The translations under genes and the position numbers were made by a program. Below, in pieces: positions 17,935 to 25,588 of a stretch of 64,000 bases of DNA; the stretch's first letter is position 1; each line of letters begins with the position of its first letter. The notes under the pieces were generated by a model. The model ran no database searches, had not been told where the DNA came from, and was given only the letters and a program-made list of their open reading frames with translations. This DNA comes from CAYGDP01 sp964348665. GTDB lineage: Bacteria; Verrucomicrobiota; Verrucomicrobiia; Palsa-1439; CAYGDP01. Location of the stretch: positions 1 through 64,000 of the forward strand of contig CAYGDP010000009.1 of assembly GCA_964348665.1 (NCBI GenBank). The letters are read 5' to 3'.

Positions 17935-19317
17935 CTATTTCAACCTGGCGTTCACGTCTCGCCACAATAGTTTCCGCACGCGTGGAAAAAGTTCCAGAGC
18001 GTTCTCCCGCATAATTTGCCGTCCAATCCGAAGTGCGTGCACTTCTCGGAGCTCGCCTCGCTGAACTTTCTCGGCTAAAGCTTCGGCGAGACATTGGCGA
18101 GTGAATTCGGTCGCGCCGTAAATCGTCTCGGCATTGACCATGTCCGCACCCCACATAATCCGGTTGGAAGGCACGGTGTCGAGCCATTCCTGATACGCGC
18201 GCCTAGCCATCGTGGGACTAACCGTCGGCAGCCAGCAGGAGTCAATCCATACATTGCGAGCAAGCATGGCAATCGCGCCCGTCTCGCCGACCCACGGGTA
18301 GCCGCCGTGGAAAAGAACAAATTTCGTGCGCGGGTTGACCGAGATCAGATTTAGCAAGAGCATCGGGTTTGATCCTTCCAGGCGAGCATCACCCGTGTGA
18401 ATCTGAAACGGGAGATCGTGCTTGGCGCTCAGTTCTACCAGCCTCCACATGATAAAATCTTCAAAATCCTTCTGCTGCTGCGCGGTCAGCTCGTTTCGTG
18501 GACGACCAAATACTTTGATAGCACTGTCCTTGGACACGTTCTCAAAGCGTAGCGTGCGTTCATACGCAAGGGTCGTCTTCAGGCACATCACATCGGACGC
18601 GACGGCTTTTGCGAAGATCGTGTCGAGCACAGCGAGATAATCGTCGAGCGAGTTGATTTTTTTTCCGTCGCGCTCGGCCCACGCATACGGGCTGTCCAGC
18701 GGGCTGCTAAACTGGCTGGGATGCGTGCCCTTGACCATCGTCGTCACGTTTAGCACAGGTACGGAGAAGCGATAATTCTTCTCGAATTGAAATCTCGCCC
18801 AGTGAGGATCAATGAACATCAGCTCGATGTTCGCGCGCTGCGTGATGACCTCTTCCAGCCACTTGCGGTCTTGGTAGTTGGCAAAGATACGATCATTCAG
18901 CTTGCGCGCTTGCGCGGGCGTGATCGAGTCGAAATTCACCCCGTAGAGATCGTGAAATGCTGGCAACAAGAAGCGATAGAAACTCGCCGCGCGCGCGTTC
19001 TCAAAGTCATGCTGCGCCGTCGGCCACCATTCCTCGAACGACCCACCCGCCCGCCAAGGCGTAATCGGCGTGTGCCACGGCAAGTAGCTCTCCGCCCAAA
19101 GGCCATGAAGCGTCATCCCCACACCTCGATCCGTTTGATCCCGCTTGGGGATTTGATCGAATGGCCGCAAGTGATCATGGGTATCTATAGCAGGCACAGC
19201 ATCCACAGCGGCTTTAATGCGTTTGTACAGCGAGGCGCGTTTGATGTCGTCGGCGCGCGCAGACAAGATTCCCAGGAGCAACACCGTTGCTATCCATCGA
19301 GAGACGATTATTTTCAT
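17935..19317 (-). CDS. Exported amidohydrolase-2-type metal-dependent hydrolase
   Basis: A 460-aa protein with a cleavable signal peptide (IATVLLLGILSARA) and a TIM-barrel amidohydrolase fold. Metal-ligand candidates are H47 and H49 in IDTHDHL, the His in FQIHTGD and VLFHGGYP, and the Asp in IMWGADMV. Such proteins cleave or decarboxylate small aromatic or lactone-type substrates; the substrate here cannot be told. It sits between proB and a truncated copy of the proB start, suggesting it was inserted into an ispH-proB interval. No dedicated partner genes adjoin it. Confidence 0.8.
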   Translation of the reverse strand: MKIIVSRWIATVLLLGILSARADDIKRASLYKRIKAAVDAVPAIDTHDHLRPFDQIPKRDQTDRGVGMTLHGLWAESYLPWHTPITPWRAGGSFEEWWPTAQHDFENARAASFYRFLLPAFHDLYGVNFDSITPAQARKLNDRIFANYQDRKWLEEVITQRANIELMFIDPHWARFQFEKNYRFSVPVLNVTTMVKGTHPSQFSSPLDSPYAWAERDGKKINSLDDYLAVLDTIFAKAVASDVMCLKTTLAYERTLRFENVSKDSAIKVFGRPRNELTAQQQKDFEDFIMWRLVELSAKHDLPFQIHTGDARLEGSNPMLLLNLISVNPRTKFVLFHGGYPWVGETGAIAMLARNVWIDSCWLPTVSPTMARRAYQEWLDTVPSNRIMWGADMVNAETIYGATEFTRQCLAEALAEKVQRGELREVHALRIGRQIMRENALELFPRVRKLLWRDVNARLK

Positions 19318-19402
19318 TTGAACCAGACTCTCGCAGGTATCAGTCGGTATGTCGAGCCTACTCGCCGTTTGTGATGGCGCGTTTCAAAAATTGCGAGGCA
19401 AC

Positions 19403-19495
19403 TCACCTGCGATCAAGACGATGGACCGTGCCCGTCAGCAAGCCCGTGCCGAGCTTAACCACAACACGAGAAAATTGTTGTGACTTAGTGTCCAT
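19403..19495 (-). pseudogene. Remnant of a proB 5' end
   Basis: Thirty codons from ATG 19495 encode a product whose middle reads RVVVKLGTGLLTG then RLDR before a TGA. This matches residues 10-30 of the ProB encoded 1.7 kb downstream (RVVVKLGTGLLTGADNRLDR). At DNA level both share CCCGTCAGCAAGCC on the plus strand. After that point similarity ends. It looks like the residue of a duplication or insertion event that brought in the amidohydrolase gene. The rest of the 19318-19543 gap holds nothing recognisable. Confidence 0.75.
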
Positions 19496-19543
19496 GAGTT
19501 TTCGCCTGATTCTAGCCTCGAAAAGGTATCGCGGCTACACGAT

Positions 19544-20881
19544 TTAGTCGGCGACAGCAACTTCTTCGGGGTTTTCGGCCGCCTTCGTCGCGGGGGCGAG
19601 TTGCGGTTCGGGCAGCGGCGGAACGGTGAGACCGCGTAGTGAGAGTATCTTTTCGATGACATCGCTCACGACCCGGTCGGGCGTGGACGCGCCCGCGGTA
19701 ACCCCAATGGTAAGGGGTTTGCCACTGGGCGCGGGTAGCCAGTCACGGCTGACGATGGCGTGATGTTGACCGTAAGGCTGGTGACGGATTTCTGCGGCGC
19801 TAACAATACCGTTTACGTCCTCGATGTGGTACGTCGGCGCGTGTTTTTCTGCGATTTCACAGAGGTGAGTTGTATTGGAGCTGTTGAATCCGCCTATCAC
19901 AACCATGATATCCACGCCTTCTTTGACCAGTTTGATGATGGCATCCTGACGATCCTGTGTCGCCGAGCAAATCGTGTCAAAATTTCGGAAGCGGTTTTTG
20001 ATGTCGCCGTCGCCGTGGCGGGTAATCATCGCCTTCTTAAGCTCTTGTGCGATAGCGAGCGATTCACTGCTTAACATCGTCGTTTGATTGGCGACACCTA
20101 CGCGCTGCAAATGTTGGTCTGGATCAAATCCAGGAGAGTGCGCATGCTCGAAAATTTTCAGAAATTTCGCCTTGTCGCCTCCATGTCGTATGTATTCGCA
20201 TACGATCTGTGCCTGGTCCATATCGCGAACGACAAGATATTGCCCGCCTTCGTAACAGGTTGCTCGCGAGGAGGTGGCGATCGTTTCCTCGTGATAATAT
20301 TTACCGTGGATGATCGCGGTGAATCCTTCACGCGCGTATTGCTCCACCCGCTTCCAGACGTTAAGCACCGAGCCGCAAGTTGTATCCACAAGGATGCAAC
20401 CCTTTTGCTTGAATTCTTCGAGCTGCTGTACGCTCACGCCAAACGCGGGAAGGATGACCACGTCATCGGCGCTCACTTCGTCGCCGGTCGCCGTCTGACA
20501 GCGACCGCTCAAGAACTGAATGCCCATCGCTTGCAACGTCTTATTGACGCGCGGGTTGTGTATGATTTCGGTCGTGATAAAAATGCGTTTGTCGGGAAAT
20601 TGTTTGCGTGTCTCGTAGGCAAAATCCACGGCCTTGTCCACGCCATAGCAAAAACCGAACTCCTGCGCCATGCGAATACGGAGGTCGCCGGCCTCCAGCA
20701 GGCCACCGTTTGCCTTGATTCGCAACACGATGTCACTGTGATAATCCTGCGCCAATTCTCCCGCCACTTCCGCTTTGCGGCCAAATCCACGCAGAAAGAA
20801 ACGCTCGCTCTCGCCTGCCTTGGGTGTCGGGCGGCCTTTCAACGCCTTGGAAGTCTCCGTTGTGTCCATTACTTTGCTCAT
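19544..20881 (-). CDS. ispH: 4-hydroxy-3-methylbut-2-enyl diphosphate reductase, cyanobacterial/plastid type
   Basis: Last enzyme of the MEP isoprenoid pathway, a [4Fe-4S] reductase giving IPP and DMAPP. At 445 aa it is longer than the roughly 315-aa proteobacterial form because of an N-terminal extension of about 70 residues, as in cyanobacteria and chloroplasts. Cluster Cys are C78 (FGFCYGVDKAV), C169 (DTTCGS) and C305 (DTICSATQDRQ). IIHNP, HGKYYHEET and ANQTTM are also plastid-type. The ATG follows GAGG, and a TTGACG-16-TAGGTT promoter precedes it. Confidence 0.95.
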   Translation of the reverse strand: MSKVMDTTETSKALKGRPTPKAGESERFFLRGFGRKAEVAGELAQDYHSDIVLRIKANGGLLEAGDLRIRMAQEFGFCYGVDKAVDFAYETRKQFPDKRIFITTEIIHNPRVNKTLQAMGIQFLSGRCQTATGDEVSADDVVILPAFGVSVQQLEEFKQKGCILVDTTCGSVLNVWKRVEQYAREGFTAIIHGKYYHEETIATSSRATCYEGGQYLVVRDMDQAQIVCEYIRHGGDKAKFLKIFEHAHSPGFDPDQHLQRVGVANQTTMLSSESLAIAQELKKAMITRHGDGDIKNRFRNFDTICSATQDRQDAIIKLVKEGVDIMVVIGGFNSSNTTHLCEIAEKHAPTYHIEDVNGIVSAAEIRHQPYGQHHAIVSRDWLPAPSGKPLTIGVTAGASTPDRVVSDVIEKILSLRGLTVPPLPEPQLAPATKAAENPEEVAVAD

Positions 20882-20889
20882 CGCGCCTC

Positions 20890-20917
20890 AACCTATCACA
20901 AAGCCTTGTTGCGTCAA
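20890..20917 (-). promoter_or_regulatory. Probable ispH promoter
   Basis: Minus strand TTGACG (20912-20917), 16-bp spacer, TAGGTT (20890-20895), in the 37-bp gap between the sugar kinase stop and the ispH ATG. Confidence 0.4.
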
Positions 20918-20918
20918 A

Positions 20919-21887
20919 CTAACTTTCACCTGCTTCCACTCGGACGCGCTTTACCAATCGCTCCACATCGCGACGGTGACAAAGCTCCGTTGCGGGTGTC
21001 ATCGCGCACGCCGCGCCCGCCGCCATCGCCCAGCGCAAAGATTCCCCTGCATCACGCATTTTCAACCATCGTAACAAAAATGCCGCCAGCGCACTGTCCC
21101 CTGCCCCAATCGCGCTGCGCACACGCACCGGCGGCGAGTTGGCACGCAAGCAAATCGTGGTACAGTCTTGCCCCCCAAGGTGGGCGCCTCTGCCTTGGCG
21201 TGAAACAACAATCGCCCCATCCTTCCCCAACGACAACAGCACCACTCCAAGATTCCATCGCTCCATAATCTCGATCGCCGCTCTTCGCGGATCGCGAATC
21301 TTCCGGCCTAACAACCGTTCCGCCTCGAACCGATTCGGTTTCACCAACCATGGTCGCGCCATGATTCCTCGCTGCAATACCTCGCCATCCGCATCCAACG
21401 CGGTTGGCACGCCGGATTTCCGTGCCAGCCGAATCAACCGCGCATAAATATCCGTCGGCACATTCGGCGGCAAACTGCCAGACAACACCATCATTTTCGC
21501 GCGCGGCAACGCGTCCTCGACCCCGCTCAAGACGGCGCGCAGTTCCCCTGCTGATAAATTCGGCCCGCACATATTCAAACGAATCGAACGCCGGCCATCC
21601 GCTTGTGTCACCGCCAGATTTTCCCTCGTCTCTCCCTTAATCGGGACAACCCGCGCCGAGATTTTCGCCGACGCCAATCGCTCTCGCAATTCTGCGCCTG
21701 TTCGTCCGCCCGCCGTCGTGATGCAGCGCGTCTCGCCTCTTAGCTCATGCATCACACGGCTCACGTTGATCGCTTTCCCGCCCGCGTCGCGCCGTTCCCG
21801 CAGCACTGGATTGCGATCCTCGAAATGGAGTGTCTCCACCAGCCATTCCACGTCCAGTGAGGGATTGAGAGATACCGTAACGATCAT
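20919..21887 (-). CDS. PfkB-family sugar (1-phosphofructokinase/tagatose-6-phosphate-like) kinase
   Basis: A 322-aa ribokinase-superfamily enzyme. The N-terminal GGKAINVSR and the C-terminal AIGAGDSALAAF (catalytic Asp in GAGDS) are diagnostic. The SLNPSLD start and LSGSLPPNVP are typical of the 1-phosphofructokinase/tagatose-6-P branch, so a phosphorylated ketohexose is the likely substrate. Residues 231-250 (starting QGRGAHLGGQ) are extra compared with the family and are encoded by an inserted palindromic sequence. The -10 box lies only 6 nt before the ATG. Confidence 0.8.
   Translation of the reverse strand: MIVTVSLNPSLDVEWLVETLHFEDRNPVLRERRDAGGKAINVSRVMHELRGETRCITTAGGRTGAELRERLASAKISARVVPIKGETRENLAVTQADGRRSIRLNMCGPNLSAGELRAVLSGVEDALPRAKMMVLSGSLPPNVPTDIYARLIRLARKSGVPTALDADGEVLQRGIMARPWLVKPNRFEAERLLGRKIRDPRRAAIEIMERWNLGVVLLSLGKDGAIVVSRQGRGAHLGGQDCTTICLRANSPPVRVRSAIGAGDSALAAFLLRWLKMRDAGESLRWAMAAGAACAMTPATELCHRRDVERLVKRVRVEAGES
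21175..21198. repeat. In-frame palindrome inside the PfkB kinase gene
   Basis: CCAAGGTGGG and CTCTGCCTTGG form an imperfect stem of 10 pairs (including G-T pairs) around a short loop. It encodes part of the extra loop just before the GAIGAGDS region. Reading frame is preserved and all catalytic motifs remain. Confidence 0.45.
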
Positions 21888-21893
21888 GCCACA

Positions 21894-21921
21894 ACTCTAG
21901 CACGCCGTTGGACGGACGCAA
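21894..21921 (-). promoter_or_regulatory. Promoter of the PfkB kinase gene
   Basis: Minus strand TTGCGT (21916-21921), 16-bp spacer, TAGAGT (21894-21899), then 6 nt to the ATG at 21887: expected start of transcription is at the start codon. It overlaps the divergent coaC promoter. Confidence 0.45.
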
Positions 21922-21937
21922 AGAAATCTGCTATTGT
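21908..21937 (+). promoter_or_regulatory. Promoter of coaC
   Basis: TTGGAC (21908-21913), 18-bp spacer, TATTGT (21932-21937), then 7 nt to the coaC ATG. No ribosome-binding site can fit; a leaderless transcript is implied. Confidence 0.5.
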
Positions 21938-21944
21938 TTCCTCC

Positions 21945-22514
21945 ATGCCCAAACGAAAAAAAATGGTGCTCGTCGGTGTTACCGCTTCGATCGCGGCCTA
22001 TAAAGCCGCTGATCTGGTAAGCAAACTCGCCAAGGCTGGCCACGATGTTCATGTCATCATGACCAGCGACGCTCAACAATTCATCACTCCGCTCACGCTC
22101 CGCACACTCTCGCGCCACGACGTCATCCTCAATCTCTTTGACGAAAATCCCGAAACGCACGTCACCCATGTCAACCTCGCCGACTCCGCCGACCTGCTCA
22201 TCGTCGCACCTGCCACTGCGGACATCATCGCCAAGCTCGCTCACGGCCTCGCCAACGACGCCCTAAGCGCCATCGCACTGGTCTCCCGTTGCCCGCTGCT
22301 CATCGCGCCCGCGATGAACGGCAAGATGTGGTCGCACTCCGCCACGCAAGCCAATGTCGCCACCTTACAATCTCGCGGCGCGCATTTCATCGGGCCCGAA
22401 GAAGGCCTGCTTGCCTGCGGCTATGAAGGTCTCGGCCGCCTTTGGAACGCGGACGGCATCGTAGACGCCGCCGAAAAAATATTGAGGGCGCGAAATACAG
22501 GGAGTCGTGCGTAG
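21945..22514 (+). CDS. coaC: Phosphopantothenoylcysteine decarboxylase (stand-alone)
   Basis: FMN flavoprotein of coenzyme A synthesis (189 aa), decarboxylating 4'-phosphopantothenoylcysteine. Diagnostic motifs: GVTASIAAYKAADL, the active-site His region HVTHVNLADSADLLIVAPATA, the substrate-binding PAMNGKMW and the catalytic Cys loop ACGYEGLGRL. In most bacteria CoaC is fused to CoaB; here the protein ends after the decarboxylase domain and coaB begins 1.7 kb further on, beyond an unrelated gene. Confidence 0.93.
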   Translation: MPKRKKMVLVGVTASIAAYKAADLVSKLAKAGHDVHVIMTSDAQQFITPLTLRTLSRHDVILNLFDENPETHVTHVNLADSADLLIVAPATADIIAKLAHGLANDALSAIALVSRCPLLIAPAMNGKMWSHSATQANVATLQSRGAHFIGPEEGLLACGYEGLGRLWNADGIVDAAEKILRARNTGSRA

Positions 22515-22520
22515 CCATGT

Positions 22521-24203
22521 ATGAAAAAGTCGTGGATTCTATTAGCCTTGTTTGTCGGATGTTCCAAACCGACAGGTGATTTCCAAGCTTTCAAGCAGGC
22601 TGCCAAACGCGGTGAGAAACCAATTGTCGTTTCATTGCTGAAGGCAAATCCGAAACTTGCAAAGATGCATGACGACGAGGGACATACAGCTTTGCATGAT
22701 GCGGTATGGAACGGTCACAAAGAAATCGTCCAAATCCTCCTCGATAACAAGGCCGATGTGGACGTGGAGTTGCGACCTAAAAATCTAAAAGTGAGGGCGG
22801 AGATTTGGGGCTCCACACCACTACATTATGCCGTGATTCAAGGTTACCCTGAGATAGTAGAAATGCTCCTCCAACAAAAGGCCGACATCAACTTAAAACC
22901 CCGCGAGGGCGAGATGAAAGGCTGGACAGTGTTGTATATGGCGGCATTCTTCGACAAGAAGGACATTGTCGAAATTCTCTTAAACCGCAAAGCGAACATT
23001 GAGGGAAAGAACGAAAATGGATCCACTCCACTTCACGGCGCAATCGGCAGTGGCGGAAGCGACACCGTTGAATTTCTCCTCTTGAAAGGAGCTAATCCAA
23101 ACACCGCGAACAAGGATGGTATCACGCCGTTGCATCTCGCCGCGTTTCATGGTAACCGCAGGGCAGTCGAACTCCTCTTGGCGGTGGGAGCTAATTTGAA
23201 CGCCAAAGATTTCGAAGGCAAAACTCCGCAAGATGTTGCCTTGAAAGCGAAGAAAAGCGTAACCGCAGAATTGCTTCGGTGGGCGGCGTCCGGATGGACC
23301 AGTGGCCGTGTCATTTTCGAAGGGAAAATGAAATCCAAAACCCTCGGCGACGAGAGGATGATTCACCTATACCTGCCACCGTCGTATGAGCGTGAGCCAA
23401 ATCGGCGATTTCCGGTGCTCTATCTCCACGATGGACAGAATGTTTTCAGCACCGCTGGCCCACAAGCGGCTTTCGGCTGGGGACCTTGGATGCTCGACAA
23501 GACCGTGGATGACCTATCTGCGGCTGGCAAGATGCAGGAGATCATCATGGTCGGCGTGGATTGCAGCGCATCGCGCTATATCGAGTATCGCGGACCTGCA
23601 TATCGCTACACCGATAAGGAATTGCAACAGGCAAAGACAAAATTTCCACCGCCGCAGGAGGTCGGCGACAACACGCGATTCGAAAAATACTCGCGGTTTC
23701 TCATCGAAGAATTGAAGCCGAGAATTGATCGCGAATATCGAACACTACCCGACCCCGCCCACACCGGCGTGATGGGTTCTTCGATGGGCGGCATCTGCAG
23801 CACCGCCTTGTCGTGGGAACATCCCGAGGTTTTTGGCCGATGCGCCAGCTTGTCGGGTTGGTTTGCCGCGGAAGAAAAAACGTTTCTCATCAACACGCTG
23901 CGCAAATACGATGGCAAACCAAAACCGTTTCGCATCTACCTTGACAGCGGCGTCAAAGATCACATCGGGGGCGATGATTGCCAAAAAGAAACCGCCGAGG
24001 TCGTGGCGGAATTGAAACGAATCGGATGGGACAATATGAACTTGCTTTACTTTCTCGATAAGGAAACGATCGATGATACGACGATGGATCGGCTCCAACT
24101 GACCGCCGACAAACGTCGCGAAGCCCAGCGCAGCCAGCACAACGAACTGTACTGGCGGCTGCGAGTCAACCGCGCCTTGACGTTTCTTTTTCCTCCGAAA
24201 TAG
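22521..24203 (+). CDS. Lipoprotein with ankyrin repeats fused to an enterochelin-esterase-like alpha/beta hydrolase
   Basis: A 560-aa two-part protein. A lipoprotein signal ends LFVGC (Cys14), so it is membrane-anchored outside the cytoplasm. Residues about 25-255 contain some six ankyrin repeats (for example GHTALHDAVWNGHKEIVQIL, GSTPLHGAIGSGGSDTVEFL, GITPLHLAAFHGNRRAVELL). Residues about 260-560 are a putative esterase: nucleophile S421 in GSSMGG, an Asp in LDSGVKD and a His in QHNELYWRLR complete a likely triad. Substrate unknown; siderophore or acyl-ester hydrolysis is only a family hint. It starts 6 nt after coaC and separates it from coaB. Confidence 0.85.
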   Translation: MKKSWILLALFVGCSKPTGDFQAFKQAAKRGEKPIVVSLLKANPKLAKMHDDEGHTALHDAVWNGHKEIVQILLDNKADVDVELRPKNLKVRAEIWGSTPLHYAVIQGYPEIVEMLLQQKADINLKPREGEMKGWTVLYMAAFFDKKDIVEILLNRKANIEGKNENGSTPLHGAIGSGGSDTVEFLLLKGANPNTANKDGITPLHLAAFHGNRRAVELLLAVGANLNAKDFEGKTPQDVALKAKKSVTAELLRWAASGWTSGRVIFEGKMKSKTLGDERMIHLYLPPSYEREPNRRFPVLYLHDGQNVFSTAGPQAAFGWGPWMLDKTVDDLSAAGKMQEIIMVGVDCSASRYIEYRGPAYRYTDKELQQAKTKFPPPQEVGDNTRFEKYSRFLIEELKPRIDREYRTLPDPAHTGVMGSSMGGICSTALSWEHPEVFGRCASLSGWFAAEEKTFLINTLRKYDGKPKPFRIYLDSGVKDHIGGDDCQKETAEVVAELKRIGWDNMNLLYFLDKETIDDTTMDRLQLTADKRREAQRSQHNELYWRLRVNRALTFLFPPK

Positions 24204-24228
24204 CCATCCAGTCCGCTACAATTGTTGC

Positions 24229-24900
24229 GTGCTAAGATTCCTCATCACCGCAGGTCCGACGCGGGAGCATCTTGATCCCGCGCGGTTTCTGTCAAACCCG
24301 TCCACAGGCAAAATGGGCTACGCACTCGCCGAGGCCGCACGAAAAGTCTCGCGCAAAGTAACTCTGGTAAGTGGCCCGACAACTCTAAAGCCGCCGCGCG
24401 GCGTGAAATTCTTCGCCGTCGAAACAGCATCGCAAATGGCGAAGATCGTTCTTCGCCGAGCGCGATATGCAGACATCGTCATCATGGCCGCTGCGGTGGC
24501 TGATTATCGCCCCGCCAAGACGGCTTCCCAGAAAATCAAAAAGTCCAGCAGGACGCTGACCGTACGGCTCGTGCCGACCCTTGACATCGCCGCGGCGCTG
24601 GGCAAACGGAAGCGCCCGAATCAAATCCTTGTTGGTTTTGCGGCGGAAACCCAGAACCTTCTCGCGAATGCGCGAAAAAAGATTGCTGCAAAGAACCTCG
24701 ACTTGATCGTTGCCAATCGAATCGGTCGAATTGGGAGCGGTTTTGCGAGCGATACCAATGAAATTGTTTTCATTGGGCGCGACGGACGCAGTTCCAAGCG
24801 TATTCGAGGAACTAAGAAGAAGCTGGCGAGATTGATTGTGTCGATGGCGATTTCTGCATGTTGTCGGGAGAAATCACAAGCCAACGGAAACGCCATCTGA
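24229..24900 (+). CDS. coaB: Phosphopantothenate-cysteine ligase (stand-alone)
   Basis: CoaB (223 aa) condenses 4'-phosphopantothenate with cysteine. Motifs: ITAGPTREHLDPARFLSNPSTGKMGYALA at the nucleotide-binding start (given here as landmarks ITAGPTRE and NPSTGKMG), AAAVADYRP, the KIKK segment and ILVGFAAET. It begins with GTG; a TACAAT -10-like box lies 6 nt before it and no Shine-Dalgarno is present, so it may have its own leaderless transcript. Normally it is the C-terminal half of a CoaBC fusion. The last 20 or so residues (CCREKSQANGNAI) look like unconserved extension. Confidence 0.9.
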   Translation: MLRFLITAGPTREHLDPARFLSNPSTGKMGYALAEAARKVSRKVTLVSGPTTLKPPRGVKFFAVETASQMAKIVLRRARYADIVIMAAAVADYRPAKTASQKIKKSSRTLTVRLVPTLDIAAALGKRKRPNQILVGFAAETQNLLANARKKIAAKNLDLIVANRIGRIGSGFASDTNEIVFIGRDGRSSKRIRGTKKKLARLIVSMAISACCREKSQANGNAI

Positions 24901-24930
24901 AATTTCGCGACCGTTCGTGTTTTTCGCGGT
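24901..24930 (-). repeat. Stop-codon-linked hairpin repeat, half copy after gmk
   Basis: On the minus strand A-CCGCGAAAAACACGAAC follows directly after the gmk TAA; only one arm of the element survives. It lies between the convergent coaB and gmk genes. Confidence 0.6.
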
Positions 24931-25512
24931 TTATCGTTTTTTCCGCTCTTCTACTACTACACGTTGCAAATGCACGATGTCCTGCTCGATAGTGCCACTG
25001 GTAATGACATGTTGATATTTCGGTGCCTCTTTGATTTCCTCGCGCGCATCCGCCAGGCGACGAGCAATTACTTCCGGCGCATCGGTCGCTCGACGACGAA
25101 GACGCTGCTCCAGCACATCAAACGACGGCGGCATGAGGAAAACATCCACGTGCGCCCGCTGCAAAATCGGATCGAGTTTCGCAGCGCGACGGACGCTTTC
25201 AGCGCCTTGCACGTCAATCGCCAACAAGACATCGTTTCCCGTCCCCAGCATGGCCGTAATGGTTCCCTTCAATGACCCATACCGATTGCCGTGAACCGTC
25301 GCTGTCTCCAGAAATTCACCCCGTTGCTCGCGCTTGGCAAATTCGCCCGGCGACAGGAAATAATAATCCCGCCCATTGACTTCGCCTTCGCGCGGGGCGC
25401 GCGTGGTGCAGGTGATCGAACGACGAACGCGGGGATCGCGTTTGAGCAAGCCCTCGCACGCGGTCGTCTTGCCGCCGCCACTGGGAGATGAAACAACAAT
25501 CAGAAGGCTCAT
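24931..25512 (-). CDS. gmk: Guanylate kinase
   Basis: GMP kinase (193 aa from this start). P-loop SSPSGGGKTT at residues 8-17, GMP-binding RAPREGEVNGRDYYFL, and the lid region RLRRRATDAPEVIARRL are present. The frame is open nine codons upstream, but the ATG at 25512 gives the usual MSLLIVVSSPSG start. It is the last gene of the lnt-prfB-trp-yicC-gmk series and follows yicC, its common partner. Confidence 0.96.
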   Translation of the reverse strand: MSLLIVVSSPSGGGKTTACEGLLKRDPRVRRSITCTTRAPREGEVNGRDYYFLSPGEFAKREQRGEFLETATVHGNRYGSLKGTITAMLGTGNDVLLAIDVQGAESVRRAAKLDPILQRAHVDVFLMPPSFDVLEQRLRRRATDAPEVIARRLADAREEIKEAPKYQHVITSGTIEQDIVHLQRVVVEERKKR

Positions 25513-25525
25513 GGTGGATGGTTGG

Positions 25526-25583
25526 CCTACGAAACACACAAAGCATACGAAAAAGTTTCGCGTCCTTTCGTGTATTTCGCGGG
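25526..25583 (-). repeat. Stop-codon-linked hairpin repeat, copy after yicC
   Basis: Minus strand: CCCGCGAAATACACGAAAGG as first arm, the second arm reading back as CCTACGAAACACACAAAG. The element begins 5 nt after the yicC TGA and ends 13 nt before the gmk ATG, filling the whole gap. Confidence 0.75.
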
Positions 25584-25588
25584 TAATT

